A DNA stretch of 64,000 nucleotides from Amaurobius ferox (taxonomy: Eukaryota; Arthropoda; Arachnida; Araneae; Amaurobiidae). Numbering within the stretch: the stretch's first letter is position 1; each line of letters begins with the position of its first letter. A program made the position numbers and the translations under genes. Shown piece after piece: positions 57,046 through 64,000 of this stretch. The notes under the pieces are model-generated. The model was not told where the DNA came from, made no database searches, and saw only the letters and a program-made list of their open reading frames with translations. The stretch covers positions 117,259,239 to 117,323,238 of the forward strand of contig OX578145.1 of the NCBI GenBank assembly GCA_951213105.1, read 5' to 3'.

Positions 57046-57785
57046 GCTTACAGATAACGTGGTTTCGACAAAAACAATTCGAAACCGTTTGCATGACGCA
57101 GGACTCCGAGGCAGACGACCTTTTTGATACCTAACGTTTCAATGTTTTTAAAGGTTACGTCGCCTCCAATGGTGTCAAATGAGACGCAATTGGCCGATAG
57201 AATGGCGAAACATTCTGTTCACAGATGAATCACGATTCTGCTTTGGCATGCCAGATGGCCGTACTTGCGTATGGCGGCGCTTTCAACAACGCCACCAGGA
57301 AGGTTTTTCTATCAGTCGCCACAGAGCCCCCCCCAAGTGGTACCATGGTTTGGAATGGTATAACATTTGGGTGGACGAACACCTTTGGTTCACGTTTCTG
57401 GCAGTATCATGGCACAACGATACGTCTCTGACATTGTGAGACCTGTGGTACAGCCATATCTGTCAACCAGGCCTGGACTGCTTTTCAGCAGGATAATGCC
57501 AGGTCACATACTGCACGGGTAACTATGGATAGTCTACAAGGTTTTGATATTCTGCCTTGACCAGCATATTCTCCGGATTTGTCGCCAATTGAGCATATCT
57601 GGGACATCATTAGTCGCCGATTAAGAGAACTCCCAATTCCAGCAAACCATGTTCAGTTACAAGCCCAATAGCATGCTGTGTGGAATGCCATCCCTCAGCA
57701 TACCATTAACGGGATCCCTCGTCGTATTCAATCCTGCATAGCCTTTCGCGGTGGGCCTATTCCATATTGATCTAATGTCAATAAA
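57046..57785 (+). pseudogene. Tc1-family transposase relic
   Basis: Plus-strand frames with stops: STKTIRNRLHDAGLRGRRP (57067-57123), NWPIEWRNILFTDESRFCFG (57187-57246; first Asp), MPDGRTCVWRR, then GVMVWNGITFG-like and a QQDNARSHTAR-like block in other frames (57490-57525; second Asp), then SPDLSPIEHIWD-like (57572-57605). Ends near 57770 with AATAAAGTTCCATTC. The order is that of Tc1 transposases. Several shifts make it inactive. Confidence 0.88.
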
Positions 57786-57899
57786 GTTCCATTCTTTCAT
57801 TGTTTAGGTATGATTTTTTGATCATTTGCACATATCCATGTTACAATTATATTCTGTAAATTTCATAAGGATGCATCAATTTCTTCATGGTGTTGTGAT

Positions 57900-58640
57900 T
57901 TCAGTTGTGGGTGCGTATCTATATTAGTGTGCGTATGTATATTAGTGTGTGTATGTATATTAGTGTGTGTGTGTGTGTATGTTAGTGTGTGTGTCCTTGA
58001 GTTAGTGGATGCGATATCTAACGAACGAATGGAGCATTTCGAACAACATTTTTTACGATTATTACAATCAGTGAGTACTGGAAGTCTATTATTGATTTTA
58101 AAAGCAATCGAATATTCGGAAACCGACTCTCAATTTTCGAATGAAATTTTGAAAAAAATTATAAAAAATCAGAACCTTTAATATTGTTACATAAAATATC
58201 ATTTTTTTTATTAGAAAACGAATAACACAAATTTGCATGCTATTATAGATACTAGCATGAGCTATTCTTGATATATTGCGCGTTTTTTCAAATAAATAAA
58301 TAAATAAAATACGTAAAACTAAAACAGTGCTAACTATTGTGAAATATGTTCCCTTTCCATATGCAATATTATGCGACAAATGTATTAGCATCATTCTGGT
58401 AAATATAGATCGTTTCATTCACGAGAGAAGACATTTTTTGCAATAGTTTTGTATTTTGACATCTAACAATTCGTTAAAAGTAATTTATTTGTTTGTCTGT
58501 CTATAATGCTTGTCGATAAATTAACAAAATATCGTCAACTTGACATTTTATTTAAAATAATACCAAATTGGTTAAAATGACATTAAATTAATAAGAATGA
58601 CGCCAAATGCATGAATACTCAATATTTTGGAAAATGAAGT
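57900..58640 (+). repeat. Interspersed repeat family A, third copy
   Basis: Parallels 55040-55700: GTGTGTGTGTG run, GCGATATCTAACGAACGAATGG, CAGTGAGTACTGGAAG, TTTTCGAATGAAATTTTGAAA and the later AATGACGCCAAAT block. The TATAAGGAAAGT ends are not clear here. Confidence 0.72.
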
Positions 58641-59223
58641 TTAATTTATTTTATAATTCCGGTCACTTTGGGGAAATTAATATTCTTGATTTAAGATAGA
58701 GTTTCACGGTTATAATCGTTTCAAATACAAACTATATTGCTTAGAGGATACTAGCTATTTTTCTAATTGTCAAGTTATATTTGCACAAAATAAAAGTTAA
58801 TTTGATTAAGCTGTTAAGCACGCAAAGTCACTGACGAAGTCTTTTTAACACCCACACCAATTTGGTTCGCCTTCTAGAGAGAAATAAAAAGATCCACCTC
58901 CGTTAGGCTCTGCCCCGTTGTTGATACTATAAGCATGGGCGCCCATAGCACTTTTTCCAGGGAAAACCCAAGGATGATATATGTACAATATCGACTAGCT
59001 TGATATCTATATTTGGGATGTTGAATGTCCAGGGGAGCGGAAGTGTCTCCTTGCGCTCCTCTATGGACGCCCTTTGCAAGGGCTCCCTGCTTATACTATT
59101 AACCTTAGGACAGAACCTAACGGAGCCGAAGTTTCGATTTCCACAGGGGTGGAAAATAGTCTTTGCAGACCCCGCAAAAGTCTCCGTGAAGTAAAGTCTG
59201 ACACTTTGCACTCTTATAGATAT

Positions 59224-59289
59224 AGATATTCCGGCCGTCCAAATAGTTGCTCAAGTCCATTGGATGAGTCGGACGGTCTGGGTTTTAAA
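59224..59289 (+). mobile_element. Very short SINE 3' end insertion
   Basis: CCGGCCGTCCAAATAGTTGC...GGATGAGTCGGACGGTCTGGGTTTTAAA: only the last about 60 bases of the SINE. Flanked by a 15-bp duplication CACTCTTATAGATAT at 59209-59223 and 59290-59304. The middle part differs from the other copies. Confidence 0.82.
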
Positions 59290-59458
59290 CACTCTTATAG
59301 ATATCAGTTTCAAGGTTTCAAGGAGAAACAAATTACGGAGCACCCGAGGCAGCCTATGCATCTCCGGTCATAAGGGTCGGCTAGGAAATAGTAATTAAAG
59401 AATTTTGCATGAGAAGAAGTTTCCAAAAAGGAAACGGGCGGTGCTCTTAGATCCCGAT

Positions 59459-59748
59459 TGTTGTTGTTGTTGAGACCCAGACCGTCCGACCTACCAGAAA
59501 GGTGTAAGGTAGCTGTTTGGACTGCCAGGAAGTGCCACCCAATTTAGACCGGAACCCAGTGGGGGAGGCATCCACAGGGACCGTACCCTCCTTCCCCTAC
59601 CACCAACCTCTCGGAAGGACTTACGGACCCACATGTTTAACGTGATCGTACTCCGCGTGAACACGGTGGCAGTTTTGGCAGTGGCTGGAATCGAATCCGG
59701 GCCTACCGAGTGCAACTCCAGCGCGCTAACCAATGGGCTACCGCGCCC
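59459..59748 (-). mobile_element. Full-length tRNA-derived SINE
   Basis: Minus strand, box A TAGCCCATTGG, box B GGATTCGATTCC-like (one substitution), full body and AAC repeats at the left end. A short possible duplication CCGATTGT lies on both sides (59455 and 59747 regions). Confidence 0.92.
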
Positions 59749-60202
59749 GATTGTGACGAATCACAATCGAGGTCTGTCGAGTCACATAATTTGGAATAAG
59801 AGGAACAAATTTTCCTCGAGAAATGAAGGGGGGAGGGGCATCTAACAGTGCTTCGAGGAGCACCGGCCTTGAAATAGTGAAAAACTGCGTAAAAAATCAA
59901 TGTTCAACATAGCGGGCCCTAAACAGTTTATTCATAAGTGGGGTGACCTTTAGCGTCTTAAGGCTCGCGAATAAAATTTGGATCAGATATCAAAGTCAAC
60001 AAGTATCAAAGTCTTATAGATATCAAAGTCAACAAGTGTTCAGTCACATATATAGGTATCAAGCTAGTCGATATTGTACGTCTTATCCATGAATGAGTTT
60101 GCTTCTGGACGTTCAAGGTCAGACATGTAGATATCAAGCTAGTAGATATTTACCTTTCATCTTTGAGTTTGACTACCCCAGGAATAAGTTTTATGGGCGC
60201 CC

Positions 60203-60935
60203 TTGAATCCTACACTTTCTAAACACAGTCAACCTCTCTCCTACAGTTGCCTCACTATATTTTGATCGCACTATATTTTTGACACATTCTTTTTCTTTCA
60301 TTCGTGTTCTAATCACGTTAGTTACATAATGATCTATCTAATTCCAATTTTTTACTGAATGCATCTACATATAGAATTTCATAGCTGTACGTACTCTCTC
60401 TCTATTTTTAAATATCTAATTTCGAATAATGTTTTAATTTCATTTATTACAAAATATTCTACACGTTTCTAATTTTCTACAGAATGCATCTACATATAAA
60501 TTTTGATAGTTATACGTGCATTCGCACCTCACAGATATACCCAAACTGATGGAAATATTTCCAAAAATGTTCGAAATGTGTTCATGTCTTTAAATGCATT
60601 TTTTCGTCTAAATGTCGAATTAAAAATTATTCTTGAACTTCCTCTATACAATAGGATTAGAAAATAATAAAATTATTTTTATTCTTTAATTTAGTCAATA
60701 TTGAATTAATTTAATTCTAATCTAAGAGATAATGCATTTAAAACGTGTCTAATTTATGATTATATATGATATCGGCTGGATATAGTTTTAATAAAACGAC
60801 TTTTTAAAAGAAAATTCACACCAAAACGTATCTTTTACATATAAACCTAATGTAAGTTCAACGTTTGTTTGTACAAAGAGAACTTAGCATTTTCGCCGCT
60901 AGATGAACGTGACGTCACGTGAATCCTCCCTATTG
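60203..60935. other. Intergenic AT-rich sequence with short duplications
   Basis: GAATGCATCTACATATA occurs at 60357 and 60482. TCAATATTGAATTAATTTA...TCTAATCTAAG at 60697-60725 recurs at 61402-61422, bracketing the 60936-61385 repeat. No coding signal. Confidence 0.5.
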
Positions 60936-61385
60936 CTTGAGCGTTAGTAAATCTGCTTTATCCGCTCTTTGTTAACTTTCGCAGAACACGCTTTTAGCCG
61001 AAATTCTGCTCAAACAGTTGCGAAATATTTTCTGAAAGATAAAATGCAATGCTTAGATTATATTAAAACTAAATTTAATACTCAAATATAGAATATATTT
61101 TTTGTTGTAATCCAAAATATTTTTGGCGCTGCCATCTGTTGTCGTAATTTAATTCATACCGAGTATTTTTATTTTTAATAAACATTTTTAAACGTCTAAT
61201 CCTTCTAATACGGTATTAAATACAACAGATCATATATAATAATACCACAATCACGAAAAGGTAATTGAACTTGGACTTGAAGACAAGGCTGCAAGTCAGT
61301 CCTCAGTGATGTACATTCAGATCCCCTTATCAAATTTATAGAATGAGAAATTACCTTTCCGTGATTGTGGCATATATCCGTTCCT
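60936..61385 (+). repeat. Partial copy of the 39.4-39.9 kb repeat
   Basis: Matches 39446-39760 in the same orientation (GAGCGTTAGTAAATCTGCT, GAAATTCTGCTCAAACAGTT, GCTGCCATCTGTTGTCG), then carries the small inverted-repeat element in the opposite orientation. The right half of the larger element is missing. Confidence 0.85.
61245..61370 (-). mobile_element. Small inverted-repeat element (MITE), orientation 2
   Basis: CCACAATCACGAAAAGG to CCTTTCCGTGATTGTGG. The interior is the reverse complement of 39762-39897 (here CTTATCAAATTTATAGAATG). About 126 bp. Confidence 0.87.
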
Positions 61386-61639
61386 ATAATTTGGTCAATA
61401 TTGAATTAATTTATTTCTAATCTAAGGGATAACATAGATAAAATGTGTCTATATTGCTTAATTGTAAGTTATATATCCATATAAAAAGCGAAACAAAATT
61501 GTGGGAGTTTCTCCTGACATAGAGAACACGTGGTTGCTATAACTTTAAGAGAGTGTATCAGGTGATACTTTTGGCGTATCTCCGCGTATCACGTGATACT
61601 TTTGGCGCGCGATTTGAAAGTCAGCTAATTTCGTTCTGC
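61386..61639. other. Intergenic, short repeat words
   Basis: TATCA(G/C)GTGATACTTTTGGCG occurs twice (61558 and 61587 regions), about 29 bases apart. Otherwise nothing supported. Confidence 0.45.
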
Positions 61640-62264
61640 ATCAGTTATCACTTTGGATTTCCGCAACTATTCTTCATCCCCAATCGGACGGCACGGTAGA
61701 GAGATTCAACAGAACGATACTTAATCATCTCTCCATATTCATATCCAGAAACCAACAAGATTGGGACCGTTACCTACTTTTGTTCCTGCTAGCTTACAGA
61801 AGCGCTTTTCAGGAATTAAAAGGCTATTCTCCATCAAAAATGCTGTTTGGCCAGGATCTACGATTACCGTCTGATCTGATGTTTGGAAGACCATGCGATG
61901 CTCCTTCATCGCCGAATGAATATGCGCAAGATCTGCAGGCATGGTTAGAGGAGGTTAATAGCTTCGCCCATGAAAAGAGCAACATTGCTACTGATAGATT
62001 GAAGACCCCGTGCGATAGTAAATGGACGAATGCAGAAAGGCGTCAAAGAGTGGCTGTTCAACCATGATTTTCTCTGAACTCTGTGACAACCATGATTTTC
62101 GCCGAAACTACAGCACAACTGGGAAATACCTTACGCCATAATAAAAAGAATAAGCAGTGTCGTCTTCAATCATGTCAAAAGTCGTTCATATCGATAGATT
62201 TGCCCCATATTTTGGACCACAGTAGGTCGATAGGTCCGGGGTGTGCAGCCGTATGGAGGGGCAG
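61640..62264 (+). pseudogene. Gypsy element 2 integrase, C-terminal fragment
   Basis: From about 61675 the plus frame reads HPQSDGTVERFNRTILNHLS (Glu of the catalytic triad), DWDRYLLLFLLAYRSAFQEL, GYSPSKMLFGQDLRLPSDLM, then an Asp/Glu-rich linker up to about 62065. A frameshift and stop there break the C-terminal domain; DLPHILDHSRSIG near 62200 is its remainder. A purine-rich TATGGAGGGGCAG precedes the LTR. Everything upstream of the last catalytic block is missing. Confidence 0.85.
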
Positions 62265-62762
62265 TGTTACGATGTAAAATGCCTTTACTGGAATCTCTCT
62301 TGAAAACCAGAAGAAAACACCTATAGATGCAGCCATTCTTATGACGTGAATTTAGAGTTGCCATATGCTAAAATTCGGAGAAGGGTTGATAAATTTGGAG
62401 ACTTCTGGAATGTACTCGAGCTTTCTGGATATAACGAATATTAGATACGCGCCCGTTCTGGAAGTTTCTACGGAGAGTATATAAAATGAGACATCGCTTG
62501 ACAGTTGACGCGCTACAGCGAATTGTGAGATACGTCAATACTTTGAGAATAGTATCTGCTGTTCAGTGAAATTAGTAGAGTTTGTAATTGCTGTTTTACT
62601 GTACTTGACAGTTGATTTTTTTTTAGATAGTTATCGAGCTTTTTCTGTATATTGCTCCTGTTTATGCTGTGCTTGTATATAAACGTATTAGTCATCCAGA
62701 AATTTGGACTCATTCTTGTATCCCAAGAGTATACCCATGATTCCCGAGGATATGTCGTAACA
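62265..62762 (+). repeat. 3' LTR of Gypsy element 2, complete
   Basis: 498 bp from TGTTACGATGTAAAATG to GATATGTCGTAACA, with perfect 8-bp inverted ends TGTTACGA/TCGTAACA. TATATAAAATG near 62478-62488 is the promoter TATA box. It directly follows the polypurine tract. Confidence 0.88.
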
Positions 62763-62984
62763 ATACCATATGCTCATTCTGCAGATATAACCACAACAGT
62801 AAAAAGGGCATTAAAGTATTCTTGGTCAGTAGTGAATGATGATGACATCAATTCAAACACACTTTTTTGCAAGGGGATATACACAACAGGGTGTCTTGCA
62901 TACAGACCGGTGTTAATCAACCTTTTGCAAATTGTTTGACAGAATATGGTAATTTTAGGAGTCATAAGCATTTTACCAGTCAAA
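62763..62984. other. Flank of Gypsy element 2
   Basis: Short frames in both strands, no recognisable motif. Confidence 0.35.
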
Positions 62985-63595
62985 TTCAGGCCCGTAGCCA
63001 GAAATGTAATGCAAGAGGTGCTGGAGTGAAATTCAAGGGGGGCTCTTCAACAGCCTTGAAGGAGGGGAAAAAACATTTGGAGGGCGGTGGGAAATTCACT
63101 AACATATTAAATTTTAGTTTTTAATAATTCACTGCATTAAAAATATTTTAATTACAATTACATATATTATATCACATAATATTGACTGTAATTACTTATC
63201 AGTTGATAATGTATAATGTGATAATATAGTACTCAATATAACTAATTACTCATCTGTATAACTACTCATCAGTTGGCAATGTATAATGGTGAAACTTGCA
63301 ATAATGCAAAAGTACTCCTAAATACTATATTTTTAATTTAATTTTTAAAACTTTATTGAATATTTCAAAATTAAATAAATCGATGATCATCAATATAATC
63401 ACAAATCCAGTAACAAAAAAGTCTGTGCTATACAAAACAAAGTTTACAAAAAATTCTGAAAAAGCAATTTTTTGCAAAATTTGGATGACATGTATGAAAT
63501 TTCATACCACCAGATTAAATATTTCCATCAGAGGGGGCTGAATATACCTCTTGGGGGGGGGGGGGGGCTCAACCCCCTGGCAAGCTGAGTTTCTT
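62985..63595. mobile_element. Possible hAT-type MITE
   Basis: Left patch CAGGCCCGTAGCCAGAAATG with GGGGGGCTC and right patch GGGGGCTCAACCCCCTGGC resemble the CAGGGGCGTAGCCAG-type ends of hAT MITEs. The middle is AT-rich and non-coding. The ends do not match each other well. Confidence 0.4.
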
Positions 63596-64000
63596 CTGTG
63601 ATGCCATGGTCATAGTCATAAGGCCAAATAATGGTACATACAGTTGCTTTCCTTGTTGAGGTTGTAAGGAGATATTTCCTGTCTGATGATAATAAGCATG
63701 ATATGTTTAAACAATTGACATCCAGCCAGAAAACGATTGATATCTGGTCAGTACGCTTTAAGATTTCCTTGCTTGTGGTTGTCCCATAGATATCAATTTT
63801 AAAGAATCATCTAACAAACTATTTATGGCACCACATCAATTTCTACTAGTTGTACAAAATGACTAGAAAAATGTTTCTGGTTTTGAATCCCACATATAAC
63901 TATTGTAGCATATATTGGCACACATTAGTGGAAATTTTAAACTGCTTTTCATTTGCAATGCAATGACAGATGCCACTCGATATAAATTGCATTTTACAAT
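63596..64000. other. Intergenic, nothing recognised
   Basis: No coding frame or repeat that I can support. Confidence 0.4.

Larger units (their letters stand above)
58937..60202. mobile_element. Terminal-inverted-repeat element, 1.27 kb
   Basis: GGGCGCCCATAGCACTTTTT at the left end is mirrored by GGGCGCCCATAAAACTTATT (reverse strand) at the right end; 18 of the first 22 bases or more match. The interior has two copies of TATCAAGCTAG(T)-type and GATATTGTAC words at each end (58988-59010 against 60055-60080), consistent with longer imperfect arms. Two SINE insertions lie inside. No transposase. Confidence 0.65.

Overview
The window is eukaryotic: strongly AT-rich, with spliced exons, target-site duplications and many families of animal transposons. 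The one host gene I can support is an animal-type MDM1 (centriole / microtubule protein). The mix of transposons (mariner, Tc1, hAT, piggyBac, Helitron, Gypsy LTR elements, Polinton/Maverick) plus a tRNA-derived SINE with an AAC-rich tail points to an arthropod. A spider or other chelicerate is my guess, but the sequence does not prove it.

Host gene. MDM1 lies on the minus strand across about 1.3-35.0 kb. Ten coding exons can be followed from a tiny putative first exon at 34953-34970 to an exon at 1299-1448. The 3' end lies off the left edge. The intron phases agree at every junction, giving 392 complete codons with no stop. Three SEY-type repeats typical of the family are visible. The introns hold a mariner, a GTF2IRD2/ZBED-type hAT split by an LTR-type insertion, a piggyBac relic, a ZMYM-type hAT relic, SINEs and decayed tandem repeats.

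Intergenic side. From about 36 kb to the right edge I see no intact host gene, only nested mobile DNA. 35.3-37.9 kb holds two non-autonomous Helitrons, one carrying a 360-bp GC-rich insert. 39.6-41.1 kb is a terminal-inverted-repeat element with a smaller palindromic element inside. 41.2-56.6 kb is the wreck of a Polinton/Maverick, an integrated virus-like element. It keeps pieces of integrase, a phospholipase A2-like protein, a packaging ATPase, a hydrophobic pVI/mu-like capsid protein and two or more unknown proteins. It is interrupted by a 2.4-kb Helitron, a truncated Gypsy element (itself hit by a SINE) and a hAT. 57-64 kb holds a broken Tc1, further repeats, and the 3' end of a second Gypsy element with a complete LTR.

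Most striking observations. (1) A SINE copy fused to a 5'-truncated 5S rRNA sequence, the pair flanked by a single 14-bp target-site duplication. (2) A repeated CATYCTAAATAAATG motif that includes the start codons of the Polinton genes, with a 94-bp divergent promoter built of short tandem repeats. (3) One small inverted-repeat element present in opposite orientations at the same site of two copies of a larger repeat. (4) Several insertions whose computational removal rejoins broken reading frames.
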